Origin: Sanguinoderma infundibulare
Taxonomy: Eukaryota; Basidiomycota; Agaricomycetes; Polyporales; Polyporaceae
DNA: 64,000 nt
Direction of reading: 5' to 3'
NCBI GenBank assembly: GCA_032821775.1
Contig: JAVLRN010000004.1
Location: forward strand, 3,534,001-3,598,000
Part shown: piece after piece, positions 31,009 to 43,254 of the stretch
How the letters are laid out: each line of letters opens with the position of its first letter
Numbering within the stretch: the stretch's first letter is position 1
The notes under the pieces: model-generated
Seen by the model: only the letters and a program-made list of their open reading frames with translations
The model's database searches: none
Told to the model about the DNA's origin: nothing
Program-made: the position numbers and the translations under genes

Positions 31009-32007
31009 CTAGATCGAGGACGAGACCCGCCAAAGGCAACCTTCAAAAACAATTCCCGTGGAGGGCAGCACAAGGTCCGTTTCCAGTCGATGATGCCGAC
31101 GAGCCTTGTCGAGAAGAATGTGGCACGTCAATGCCGGTGCGGCACATGCTCTTGGCAATGGCGTCCTGCGCCGCCGCAGTTGTCGCCAAGCTCCCCCATC
31201 GGCTACGCCGCACCGGTGTCGCGCGCCGCGGTGGCGGCGGCGGCGGAGGCACGAACCGCTCCCCGGAGACGTCCGAGACGTGTCCGGGGGCCTCCACCAC
31301 GCTCCCACCCCGGGCCCAGAGCATCGTGAACAAGTTCACGTTCGGGCTCGATAAGAAGCCCGTCGCGGGAGATGCATTAGCAGGTTCAGGTTACAAGCTG
31401 GCGTGAGGCAAGCAGAAGCCTAGGTCGCAATGGACGCGGTTGACGCGGTGGAGCAGGAGGGCGCGAGACCAGGGTTAGAAGGCTCGCCGTCCGAGCCCTG
31501 GACGACGATCCCGGACACCCGGGACGTCGGAGGGGGCGGAGCGGAGCGGGAGAGGACTGCGCAGCCGCCTCTGCGTGCTCTCGAGCCTTGGCCAGTTCTT
31601 CAACGAAACTGGTACCGGTGGCCGCTACGTCTGTCGGCGGGTCCCGCTGCAGTGCACGCCAATGAGCGCGAGAACCACAAGGCAAGAAAGGAAGACGCGC
31701 TTCTTCCACAGCAAGATGTTCAGGACCTTAAGCTTCCCGATCGACTCCTTCGGCCTGTATCACGGCAGCAGCGCGACCTCCGGAATCGGGTTGCTTTCGT
31801 ACATGAAGCACCCGGCGCCACCAGCGCAGAAACCGCCGAAGAGGCCAGATAAACACCTCAGTGATTGACCCACAGCCCTTAGCCCCGCCCTGAGCAGTGT
31901 CGCCCCTCTGAAGGTCACAACCACAATCATACACTGAGGATCGCGGCGGAAGTGACGAAGAAGAGCGCGACGGCGACCGTGAGGATCACCAGTGCAACCA
32001 GTCGCAT
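31009..32007 (-). pseudogene. Ser-rich membrane protein family, decayed copy B
   Basis: On minus, ATG 32007 opens MRLVALVILTVAVALFFVTS and stops after ILSV. Other frames then give AQGGAKGCGSITEVFIWPLR (copy A: CGAKGCKSITAIFTWPVR), GTSFVEELAKAREHAEAAAQ (A: TRFIEELSKARERMTA) and VSDVSGERFVPPPP (shared with copy C). At least three frame switches are needed. The upstream sequences of A and B also share CAGCCATGTCAGCC motifs (29800 and 32265), so the duplication included the promoter. Confidence 0.6.
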
Positions 32008-32010
32008 GGA

Positions 32011-32929
32011 CATATGCGTGGCCGAAGCTGACCCAGGGATTATCGCAGCGGCGGTGGCCAACTCGGCGGTCGAAAGTGTACCTTAGAGTTGATAATGCGA
32101 TGTGCCAACTGCGAGTCCTATGCGAGCGCCTCTGTGCACCGCGCCAGGTGCGAGGGCCGACGATGCCTGGGGAGCGTCAAGGACGAGGACGGGGATGAGA
32201 AACCAGGGGAAGAGAGCAGTGGCCCCCGTTCGTCTGTATAATTGCATTCTCCATCTTGTCAGCCATGTCAGCCTCAGCGGCAGCCCCAGGCCAGAACATA
32301 ACCCAACCTGGGAGCCGGAGGGCTGACATACGCCAACGGGAAAATCTACAGAATGGCCGGGAACGCTGCAGCGGCCACAAGACAGACCTTCTCGCAGAAC
32401 ACGGAAGCGATCATTATCGCCCAGTGTCCCCGGTCCAAGAGCCACATCCTCCAGCAAGTTTCGTCATTACCAACGCCGGCTGGCAACTTACAAACCCACC
32501 ACACGACCCGCCTCGTGCACTTTCCACGACAACAGCGAGGTGCGAAGAAAAAAAAAAACCATGGCCGAGAAGAAAAAGCTGAGATCAAAGAAGCCCGCAC
32601 CGCTTTGCTTAAAACCCTGAAGGCAAATCGCCACCACGCCGAAGCGACCCCCAACGAACCCAATCGCAAGGGGCACCATAGAACCAAGGAAGACGCAGCG
32701 AAAACGAAGGGGAGGGAAGCTCACTGATTGGCACCTCGACCGCAGCCGGCCATCACGAACCGCGTGAAGGGGGGCCAAAGTGTTGTACACCATCTCGGTG
32801 CCGCGAGAGTGACGAGAACGGTCTAGATGCCCACCGGCCGTCCGCCTTCCGCCCACGAGTCGGCCTAATGACGAGGATTTATTCGACAATAAAGCTGTAA
32901 TCTATTTTTGAGCAACTTGGACGAACAGC
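32011..32929. other. intergenic region upstream of copy B and downstream of QCR2
   Basis: A 124-residue plus frame (32353-32727), rich in Lys/His/Arg with a run of ten A, has no family features. ATTTATTC at 32877-32884 is, on minus, GAATAAAT, a likely polyadenylation signal for QCR2. Confidence 0.45.
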
Positions 32930-34538
32930 TCATAGGCCCAGCTCGTCGGCGTAGGGAAGGGACGTCACGTCGCCGACCGCGACGTACGTCGGCTTGCTCT
33001 TCAGTAGCGACGCAGCAGCCTAACAGCCACGACACGCACACATCAGCCATCGTTACGGCAGGAGAAGGCGGAGGATGGCTGATGCAAGAACGCACCTTCG
33101 AGTACGCAGAAGCGTCGACCTTCTCGAAAGAAGACACGGCCTCGGCGACGGAAGCAGGCGAACCGGACAGGATCTTCGGGCACACATGGTGCATGCATAA
33201 GCACACATGGCAGAGAACCGTCAGGAAGGGCACTCACCTTGGGACCGAGGGCGGCGATGAGGCCGTCCCGGGCATCAAGCGCAGACGCAGCCGTGAACTT
33301 CGCCTTCGCAATAGCCTTCTGGAGGTTCTCGCCAGTCAACGAACCAGCAGCCTTAAGGCCCTCAACTGCGGCTTGCCCGGCCGCCTTGACGTCCGCGCTC
33401 GTCTGGCCCTGGATGAGGAGGCCGAACAGTGACGCGTCCGAGTACGGGAGGAGAACCGAGCGGACAGACGCGCCAGCGGGGACCTTGGCCGCGATGGGGG
33501 ACGTGCTCTGCGACCACTTCACGGACGGTGTAGCGTCGAGGTGGGCGGCGAGGACTGCGAGCTCGGCAGAGGGTGCGCCAGTGGCACCGAGACCGATGAA
33601 GACCGTCTGCGCGCCGTCGTGAGCCTCCACGCGTGTCTCCCCGCCAAAGTAGCTTGACGCCTTCGAGGCAGGCGCAGACACAGACGCGAACGACTTGCCC
33701 AGGGACTTGTCAAGGAGCTTCTCGAGTGCGGCAGCGTCAATACCGGTACCGAGGACGGCGACATTGCCCTGGCCGAACACGGATTGGGCGTAGGCCTGGA
33801 CGTCCTCGGCGGAGAGATGGTGACCGGGAGCGGCGAAGATGGAGTTGCCGAGGCCGGAGCGGAAGGCGAGGGCGTGTGCGAGCTCGACGGCACGCGTTGC
33901 GAGGTCGGAGGCCGCGGCGGTGCTCTCAGCTTCGCAGGTAGGGCCGACTAGCTCGGCGAGCTCGTACCGGGTGAACTTGGCGGACGTCAGGAAGGAGGAA
34001 AGGACGTCGACGAAGAATGCCCTGTCGTATACGTGACCGAGTGCAAGCCACAGGGAAGACGGGACGAAGAAGGGAGGACGGGTAGGTCGGCGCAACGGTC
34101 AAATGACATGGCAGGGATGGTGCACTCACTCGTCGCCGCGCAAGAACTCCGCCGTGACCGCCAGATGCTCCCTCGAGAGACTTGACGAGAGCACACCACC
34201 GTACAGCTCGGCCTCCCGGACGGTGCCCAACGTCGAACGCTTGTCGGTGCTCTATTCCACACATCAACGCAAAACTCGGTCATCCCTCCCTCCTTTCTCC
34301 TCTCAAAATCGATATGGACACGTACCTTGAACGCGTAGTTTTTGAGGGCGTGTGCGACTCCGGGCTTGGGCTCGTACCTGCTGCCGGCCTTGACGAGGAA
34401 GGTGACAGCAGTCGTGGGCTCGCCGTTGTCCGCTGCAGCGACCTTCACCCCCGCGCTGTCGACGACGGTGGCGAACCGGCGTGCACTACGGGCGATGCGC
34501 GGCGCACTGCGCGCGGCCGACGCTCTGGATGCCAGCAT
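32930..34538 (-). CDS. QCR2: mitochondrial ubiquinol-cytochrome c reductase core protein 2
   Basis: Five exons (34326-34538, 34130-34251, 33238-34021, 33096-33173, 32930-33019) join to 428 residues, the normal length. The N-terminus is a mitochondrial presequence rich in Ala/Arg/Ser (MLASRASAARSAPRIARSAR). The core M16 peptidase-like fold follows: TTAVTFLVKAGSRYEPKPGV, ALKNYAFKSTDKRS, GGVLSSSLSREHLAVTAEFL, YELAELVGP, LGNSIFAAPGHHLSAEDVQA. The zinc-binding HxxEH is absent, as usual in core 2. The second half includes FGGETRVEAHDGAQTVFIGL and the end LPYADELGL. It sits on the matrix side of complex III and is needed for its assembly. It is a single-copy housekeeping gene and anchors the core-genome part of the window. 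Confidence 0.95.
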
Positions 34539-34879
34539 GGAGAATAGTGAGGAATAGAGGGTGGAGGAAGAGGACGTCGACACAGACGACCTCGGAAGCT
34601 GGTCACCGCGGGCGCCAGCGGACGATCCCGGGTTGCGCCGACCCGGGCCAATAGGCGCGCCCGCATTTCTGTCGGACCGCGCTCAACTCCTGCAGGCTGC
34701 AGTAACCTCGTGCTGGTTCGAACCTCGGCCAGGCATGTGGGCATGGGCATATGGCATATATTCATAAGGGGCATATGTGACGAAAACAGCGGGATAAGAT
34801 ACATAATGAGGAACAGCTTGAAGACAGGCAGGATTTGGATTTTAAATTCGAGCAACGAGAAGACATTCATGGCCGCCGT

Positions 34880-36221
34880 CTACATGCGGCGTGCGTGCAC
34901 AGTGCAGTACACAGAGGCCATACCAGTGACGTTCCGCGACTCGTGGATGACGCCTTCGACGAGGGCGTCCGCGTCTGCGGCCCACGGCCCCTCGGCGAGC
35001 ACCGCGTGCATCGACCGCGCGTACAGAACGATCATCTCCCGATACTCCCGACCAAGGTCGCGCAGCGCTGGGTCCTCATGCCAGTCGCCGATGGGGATGT
35101 AGAAGGGGCGGGAGACGACATTGCCGAAGCAACGCGAGTCCTCCAGCAGCTCCGGGATGTCGTGCGCGATGGACGGGATGCCGCGGCATGCGCGAAGCGT
35201 CTCGCGCACGGCGAGGAAGAAGTCGGACGTCATCGGCGCGTGGTCTGCCAGGTCGCTGCCGTCGAGCATGACGGGGTAGCGGGACCACTCGTTGGAGACG
35301 AACAGCCCGCCGCGGCGCAAGACGCGTGCTATCTCCGGGAGAAGACGACGGTAGTCGCGAATCTGCGAAGCACGGGCGTGAGTGTATGATTCCAGAGGGT
35401 TCCCATCAAAGCCAAGGAGATAATAACGTACGGCCATGCTGATGGAGCGCGCGTGGACAAAATCGATGCTGCCGGACTCGTACCGGAACTTCTCCCCAAC
35501 GTCGTGCATCTCGAACGTGACGTTACGCGGGGGGTACCGAGTCGCGATGGGCACTGTAGCGGTTACGCGCGAGCTGTCAGATAGTGCGGTAGGCGGGTGC
35601 ACGAAAGTAGCCGACCTATGTCGACGCCGTAAAACCTCACACGCGGGAACTCGCGTGCCATATCGAGCACCCTATTTATACGGCAGTCAATAAGAAGATA
35701 TGACAGCGTTCGCGGCAGCCTCGATGGATGACGTACCAGGATCCCGTCCCAGTGCCGAGGTCGAGGACGCGCCTCTGCTCGCCAGGAGCATCGGTGAGGA
35801 GCTCCCGCACGGGCCCGACGGAGAAGTAGCCGACGAGCCTGCGGAGAAGCTGGTTTAACCCGTTTTGCCTCTGAAAGATTGGAGATCAGCCTCAGTCAGG
35901 GACAGGTGACAGGGAACGAGAAGAGATGGAGATGGAGGCGGGCGGCCGCAGCTCCATTCAAAGGACGGGACTCACTTGTTGCTCGTCCGCATCGACGGGC
36001 AGAGGATACGGGGAGGCACCATGAGAATGGAAGAGACGTCCGCCCCGCTCTTGGAAGTACTCGGGGAATTCGTCGGCAGAGACTTCGACGACGCCGTCCG
36101 AGGTCTCGGAGCTGGTGTCGTCGTCGTCGTCGAGATGGTTATCGGGGTAAGAGTGGGATCCGGACATGTCGTGGGGGGCGGGGGGGAAGGAGGCGGAGCA
36201 GCGAAGGTTGAGGATGGCCAT
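34880..36221 (-). CDS. class I SAM-dependent methyltransferase
   Basis: Five exons (35976-36221, 35737-35870, 35616-35671, 35432-35553, 34880-35362) give 346 residues. An acidic Asp/Glu/Ser-rich N-terminal stretch precedes the Rossmann fold. Motif I is VLDLGTGTGSWVLDMAREFP, the acidic residue of motif II is in RFYGVDIVP, motif III is FEMHDVGEKFRYESGSIDFV, followed by HARSISMA and EIARVLRRGGLFVSNEW. The arrangement resembles fungal LaeA-like and secondary-metabolism methyltransferases, but the acceptor is unknown. The start could also be ATG 36167 (MSGSHSYPDN), since the first 18 residues are not conserved-looking. It lies 340 bp upstream of QCR2 on the same strand. Confidence 0.88.
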
Positions 36222-38512
36222 ATGTTCAAAGGAAGGCGAGGCAGAAGACGAGCGAGAGAGGGATGCGGACGGTTGATGCGTGAGAGGGGTCATATAGGTC
36301 GCGCCAATAGCAACTCCGACACCGCGCCAACAGCGACGGCAACTCAGCGGCGGAGTGCCAGGAGCGGCAAGACAATTGCGGGGACGGATGTGCCAAGGTT
36401 TGGGCAGGCGCAAGGGAGGCAGCGATGGACGAGGCACGAAACGAGACGGTTGGGATCGACAAGACGCAGGGGCTTGGGCGGTCCGAGGTCGTCGATATCT
36501 GCGGCTGCTTTTGAGATGCCTGGGATACTCTGTAACGCCGAGAGCTGACAGAGCTTACAGAGAGCGAAGCACCGAGAAGCATATCCAGGGCCTGCGTCGG
36601 AGCCACAAACCCCAAATCGCACTAGACGATAGCCAGCCGGCCAGCGATCAGATGATCCCTCTCCTCCTCGACGGTCCCCCACTGCGTGCGCGGAAGCAAA
36701 TGTGGCTGCTGACCCATCCAGCCCGCGTTATGCTCCCTCGTCGGCAAGCAGGCAAACCCCGCGACGACCGTCTCTCGCTGCCACTGGTCCACGCCCCCCG
36801 GCGGAGTTTCCCAGCACTGCCAAGGGCCGCCATCAGCCCGCCATGCCTATCGGGGGACATCGCGGCCAGCGGCCAGCGACCGTCGTAGAGGGCGATCCCA
36901 TCGATCCCAAAGTCGCCGCACCACTCGTGGAAAGAAGAGTGTGTGGACCAGGAGTGGTGACGGCGAACGCAAGGTGGCCCAGCGATTCGGAATCGCCACT
37001 GTCCAACTCGTCCCATATTTGGTGCTCCCCCTACGCTCGCCGTTCTATGGGACGCGTTCGCAGCCTGAGAATTCGCCACGATTGGTTGGGAACATCCGTT
37101 TGTCCAGCCTAGTGTTCTCGCCCAACCCAGAAGAACGATTGCGATGCGTGCCTTGGGTGCGCCTGTGATGGATGGAAGAAATGGGTTTCGGGACGAGTCG
37201 TGGGTGCGAGTGGTGCCATATATGTATGTGACCCAAAGCGAGGGCGTGCAGACACCAGCTGGAACAGTGGAACGTCACCTCCAACGGACGCCGAGCCCCG
37301 AGTCTGGTCCAACTCTTCCCGTTTCACAAAGCGGTATGCAAACGAGCACGACGTAAGCAATCGCACGAGTTGATCTGAGGCTCGAAAAGAGCACAAAGTA
37401 CACAGTATGGACGAGCGAGCCGCGGCAGAATAATCTAGGACTGCCGCGCGAACAAAGGTTGCATTCGACAGCGAACGTCAACTAAGAATTTGGTGTGGAA
37501 CCGAAGAGCTGAGCCGATTGCACCTGTACCTTCACAAGCTTGGGCTGCGGATGTCGATGGGATGGAGAGCCAGACTTGGCGAGCCACAGTGTGCTGTGCA
37601 CACAAGTCCTAGAATGGCTGTAAGTGAGCACGACGGTGCCCACAGCGTGCCCGCGAATGAATGGATGCTCGGCACAATTAAATCGCATGTCTGGCCACGA
37701 TTCTGATTTAGTGCAGTCCACATGCTGATGCTGCGTTGGCGGCGGAGGCGTGCCCCATCGCGGATCTCGTCAATAATGCCAACGATAGCGGAAAGACGAG
37801 CATCGCAAATGATGATTTCCCTTGTCTTACGGGCGCGATCCGGATGGAGTGGCTAGCGGCTTTAGAAGACATACAGCACCCTCCAGGCAGACTAACCGAT
37901 CACATGTGCCCATCGTGCTCGCTTGCGTGTCTGCTGAGTGTTGATGCAGATGACGCTGTCCAGGTCTTGCCAGAAGCAAGTATGCGAGAACAACACGATG
38001 CTCTTCGGGAACACACTGCGCACGACATCGTGCCTGACCATGGCATCGTGACACCAATCTGCCCGAATGGGTGAGTATTTGCTTTGCTGTTTAGGAAACG
38101 GCGTTACTCACTGGCGTCTTTATCAAAACAGCAGATAATAGCCTATATCACCGGGCTAGCCCACAAGGATCTTCGCATGCCTCTATGAGAAGGGATTCGA
38201 GGCCTTACTACTGCTCGGGCGCATGCAAGTCGTTCGCTGGCAAGCGTATGTCGCTGCTGAGCTGGAGAATATTTGGCTAGTATCTTGCATATCACGCCAG
38301 CTTGCGAACTGGATGAGGCTTCGAGAATCGAGCAAGACAGGAAGTTGTGAGCTACCAGCTGTGCGTACCGACCAGACGGCGAAAAGAGGCTTTCAAGTGG
38401 CTGAAAGCCAACTTCGGACGGGCGCCCATACTCCACTCCTGAGGCGGCCATTGCCATTTCGGGTCCGCTGGGCGGCTGTGCTCCTTGCTCTCAACGACAA
38501 TCATCCTGCCCC
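36222..38512. other. intergenic region between methyltransferase and DNA polymerase lambda
   Basis: About 2.3 kb. Open frames up to 190 residues are antisense to or out of frame with the methyltransferase, or (36648-37079 on minus, 37736-38074 on plus) lack any motif and intron pattern. The divergent promoters of the two genes must lie here. No RNA gene or repeat was found. Confidence 0.45.
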
Positions 38513-41500
38513 ATGTCCGCCCCCAACAAGACCATGTCCGACATCGACAGGCTCTTTGCCGCGATAGATGAGGTTATGAGTAGACCACAGGAAGACTTCG
38601 CCCACTTCTTGGCGCGCAGACAGAGGTACGTCCCTCATAACCACCTCACCACCCTCACTTTTCGGGGCCTCGATGCTCCGTAAAGTGGGTGACGCGGCGT
38701 TGCAATGCTTTAGGAATGTGGCCACGAAGGGATTGCAGGGAATCTCATGCCTGGGATATCAGATATCCCATTGGAGATGTGCCCTGATGAAATTTGTGGT
38801 GTCGTGCACCGTTGCATTCTTTGGGGCATGCCCGACACCCTGCTGACTCTTCGTTGACAGGCGAACTGGTATATGCTACAATTCCAATCCGAAGACTATC
38901 AGCATCGACGAGATCAATCCGACTGAGGCGGATTTCCGAGCCTCCATGTCCAAGCATCCTTCAACGAGCGTGCCAGGCAACGAGGCTAGCCACGATGTCA
39001 ACATAGTCCAAGCCCCATCCACGTCTCGTCACGTCAATGAATGTTCTGTCAACGATTCTCTTGCGCGCGGCAAGCGCAAGGCAGACGACCCCGGTGACGC
39101 CCTCAATCAAAAGCCGAAGAAGAGGTCAATGAATGCTCCCGAGTCCAGTCCTTCTCCGAGTGATCCTGTGGCGTTCGATCAGCACGCGGTCGCCCGGAGG
39201 CCACGGTAAGCCTGTTGTGTAAAACCTTAGACATTGCTTGACATCGCATACAACATCGCCCAGAGCCTCTGGCGCGGTCTCCGTGGAGGTGGAGCGTGAT
39301 ATTATGCCGGCACCCCCAACGCACGCGCGTCGGCATTCACCTCTGGCCGCTTTCGCTGCACCTGAACCTCGGCCGCCACCTCGGAGTGACGAGACTAGGC
39401 GCCGCACAGGTGCGTCAGAGGGTGTGGCCTCTTCATCTGCGTCGCTCTCGGAAGAACGCTTGAAGGTTCCAAGTGGCGTTACGACGTCGCAGCTGAGGGG
39501 CGACCCGCCCGCGGCAGAAGAGCCGTCGAGAAATGCTATTCGCGTCCTCGGCGTAGCCGATCGTCGCACTCGAATGAATCGTGGACAGCATAAATTGACT
39601 GCTACGAAGCGTTCTGCTGCTCAGGCCGTGGCGCCTGGCAGCTGTTCGACCTCGACGCTCGATGGACCCACCGCAGCTGGAAACGACATTGCAACTCCGA
39701 CCAGCGCGACGCCTCGCAACGCGAATGCTTCCGCCCGGCAGGGCGCCACGGATAAGAAGCAGAAGATAACGACGGTCGCGAACCGAGTAACGGCAAGGCG
39801 TGGGGCAGGCGCAGCGCGGAAGGGGAAAGTCGAACGTGTCACGCCGTCGGAGTACGCAAAGCGGAAGAACGCTGAAGTCCAGCAACGGCGCCTCAGCGGC
39901 GGGAAGCCAAGTATGCCTCAATTTTTGGAGGGCAAGAGCATATACTATTTTGGAAACGACTACTGCAGTCACGCCCTAGAAGATACGAGAAACAAGATGG
40001 ACATTGTGAGTGAATAGGCGTCGTGACAGACGTTTCTGACGTCAGCCTCGTCAACAGATTGCCCAGCACGGCGGGACCCTGGTTCCAGACTACGATCCTG
40101 ACCAGATCACGCACATTGTTGTGCACGACACAACAGGAAAGCACAGGCTATTAGAGGCAATTGGACTCAAGAGACTGGTAGATATCCCGGAGCGAATTCC
40201 GACCATCAAATGGGGATGGATTACGACTGGATTCAACCGCCGTCCAGTACGAGCTTCGACATTGGAGGGCAAGAAGGCCTCACATCTCGGTGACCAGGCC
40301 ACAGGCGATGATGATCCGCTGGTCTACCCAATGGGCAGCGTGTACAAGTATGCGGCCTTCAGCGAGCGCCTCGACGCTGGGGAAACGCCATGGGGCCAAT
40401 TTCTTTCCGCGCGTAAAACCCAGTCGTCGGCCAAGGGTCCGTCCGGGACCAACGGCGGCCGGGGCACGGGTGCACTTCCCTCTTTCGACTGCGTCGACGA
40501 CATCAGCAGCATCTCGTGCGTCCCCTTCGGAGTTTCCTGCATGTTCGCCCTTGTGTTTCAGGCCCCAATCTGACGCCCATATTCGCAGGGACTTCTCACA
40601 GGACAAGGGGTCTCCGGGTGACGGGGCGCAGATCACTGGATGCGCAGGTCTTCCCTCACCCCCAGCCTCGCCCAGGCACCCCCGTGTGGACGGCCTTGAA
40701 CCGCTTCATTCCACGGCTTCGGGAACGGGTCTTCAGGCGGTGCAGCCCGCTTCGGGGAGCGGTGGTCGTTCGACTCATAATATCCCCCACGCGGATTCGA
40801 AGGCATCGGAGCCGCCGCTGAATCATGACGAGGACCCGCTGGCCGAGTTTTACGCCCAGGCGCGGGCCGAGCGGGACGCAGAGGTAGGCTGACTGTGGCC
40901 ATGGGCATCTCTCGGTAGTGGATCGCAGCTGAATGACGTGGGCGCGCTGTCAGATGTTCGGCGATGACGAGTCTGATACTGAATCGATCCCATCTGAGAA
41001 GGAGCAGGCGAGCGTGGTGCGGCATGGTCGCCGCGAGGCGGCTAAGAAGGGGGTGGTGCGTCCTATCTCCCTTTTTTTGCTTTCCCTTGACACTCGGGGG
41101 GCTGCGCCCCTTGGTCCCGACCTTCACTTTCGTGCTGACGTTTCTTCACCGCCGTCGCGGCTTGCTGCTCGATTGCGAACGCTACGGCTGCTTTGCGATA
41201 GTTTCTGTGCGATGTCATGGCCGGGCGGCTGGCGGAGTGTCCGAATCAAGATGTCATAGACAAGGTTAGTGTCCTGGCAGCAGTGTGTGCTGTCGATCGT
41301 CAATTCATCACGCTCCACCGTCAGCTCCAGGAATTGAGGGAGCTCCACGCCTCTAAGCCGGGCCAGGATAACATGTGGCGTGCGTTCATACTGCGTCGAG
41401 GTGAGTGATAAGCGCCTCTATTGATTTGGCTGAACCATTAACCGGGATGTTAGCCATTAGTTCGTTGCGCGATTACCCGACGAGGATCAAGTCGAAGGGG

Positions 41501-43254
41501 GAAGCGATGAAGCTGCAGGGGGTCGGAGACAGGACTGCAGACAAGGTAAGCGTCGATATACCTCTGAGGTCCGGCGTGTTTTGTTCACCGGAGGTTGTTG
41601 TTTGGATGTCGCAGATCATGGAGATCATTCAGACAGGCCGGTTGATGCGGATATTGTACGAGACGACAGAGGACTACGAGGCGATCAGGCTCTTCATCGG
41701 AATTTACGACGTCGGTAAGCACTCTCACCCGAACCACATCCAGCGATGCCCCTCCATGGTTACTGACGCGCTGCTCACCGGAAAGGCCTCGGAACGGCTT
41801 GGACGTGGTACAATAATGGGTGCAAGACTCTGGAAGATATCGCCGCGCGCAAGGGGGGGATAAAGTTGTCTTACGCACAGGAGATCGGCCTGAAATACTA
41901 TACGGGTGCGCATAGCCCCCGTTGTGGCCGGACGGCGTTTTGACCCCACCGTGCAGATATCAATACCAGGATACCGAGGGCGGAGGTTCAGGAAATTTTC
42001 GACATGGTCAAAACCGAGGGTGAGTCGCGTCCTCCCGCAGCTCCTCGACGGCTTCTGTCCCCGCTCAACCTTCGTGCCGTTTAGCTCTGAAGATAGACCC
42101 CAAACTATTCATACAAGTCATGGGTAGCTTCCGAAGGTTCGTAAGGTCCTCGATCGCTTTTGAGTTCTGTCGGTCCTAATACGCCTGCCCGTAGGGGCTC
42201 GCCCACCTGCGGCGATATCGACGTTCTCATAACACGCCCGACTGGAGACGGCAAGACGCACCGCGGTACGTCACCGACTTCGGCTTCCTTGTCTATTGCG
42301 ACATTCCGGGATCCAGCTATCTCCGTCTATAGCTATTGTTTCCCTTTCTCTATAGACGTCTGATACGCCCGGACCTTGCAGGCGTCGTTCGGCGGCTTCT
42401 TGCAGAACTGCATGTGAAAGGGGTGATCACGGAAGATCTCTGCACGCCGGAGGACTTCGACGACCTGGAGCTTGTCTATCGGGGTTTGTGTCGGAGGGAC
42501 TCGCGGAGCCGGCGGCGGCGCATCGGTACGTCTCTCCTGCTCGTCAACTCCCCGGCTGCTTCCAACCCTCCTCCGACCGCTCGTTGATCACCGCCCGGGC
42601 TCTCTCTCTTTGCAGACTTTTTGGCCGTGCCTTGGGAATCGAGGGGCGCCGCCCTGATCTACTACACGGGAGACGATATCGTGAGTGGACTCGATCGCTG
42701 GTGGCTAATTTTAACACAAGGCTGAATTTGAATGATCTTCTTTTTTCCCTCTTCTCGTGTCCCCACACCTGCCCCGCTCTCACATTCACCGTCTGGACGC
42801 CTTGTTTCGCCGTATACCCTTCTGCATTCTACCCCCTGCCCGCTTGCAGTTCAACCGGTCGCTTCGCTTGAAGGCCAGGAAGATGGGCTATTCGCTGAAC
42901 CAGCGAGGGCTGCACGGCGACGTCATTCGGAACAAGCACGGGCAGAAGGAGACGGAAGGTGAGCTCGTCATCCTTTCGTCCTCATCCCTGCGTTTTCCAT
43001 CCCTGTTCCGGTCTCCTTCCCCATTCGTGGTTTAGGTTCGTGTTCGTGGGGTTGCTGCTCGATGCTGACTGGTGGCGTTTGTTCGCAGGTGTGCTCGTCG
43101 CGTCGGAGAGCGAGAGGGAGATATTCAAAATTCTGGGTGCGTGCGCTTCGCAACGTTTGGTCCCCCGTTTCTCGAGGCTCAAATGTTCATCCTTGCTTCT
43201 GCCTTCCATTCAGGGGTGCCGTGGCAAGAGCCTCATGAACGAATACGCGGCTGA
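38513..43254 (+). CDS. DNA polymerase lambda-type family X polymerase (BRCT + PolX)
   Basis: Nineteen exons join in phase to about 1041 residues: 38513-38625, 38861-39205, 39264-40005, 40058-40515, 40562-40883, 40954-41055, 41202-41264, 41325-41400, 41454-41545, 41615-41714, 41786-41905, 41957-42019, 42085-42136, 42195-42265, 42382-42525, 42616-42680, 42850-42958, 43089-43136, 43214-43254. A long basic, disordered N-terminus (KRKADDP, KPKKRS) leads to a BRCT domain (FLEGKSIYYFGNDYCSHALE ... IPTIKWGWITTGF, about 370-500). The 8-kDa domain (ECPNQDVIDKLQELRELHAS) and helix-hairpin-helix GVGDRTADKIMEII follow. The palm has the metal ligands in GDIDVLITRP and a third Asp in RRIDFLAVPW; thumb YSLNQRGLHG and tail GVPWQEPHERIRG. 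It fills short gaps in base-excision repair and end joining in the nucleus. Confidence 0.93.

Noticed and set aside
32353..32727. 124-residue Lys/His/Arg-rich plus-strand ORF
   Set aside because: No family signal, no intron support, composition driven by an A-run; treated as intergenic.
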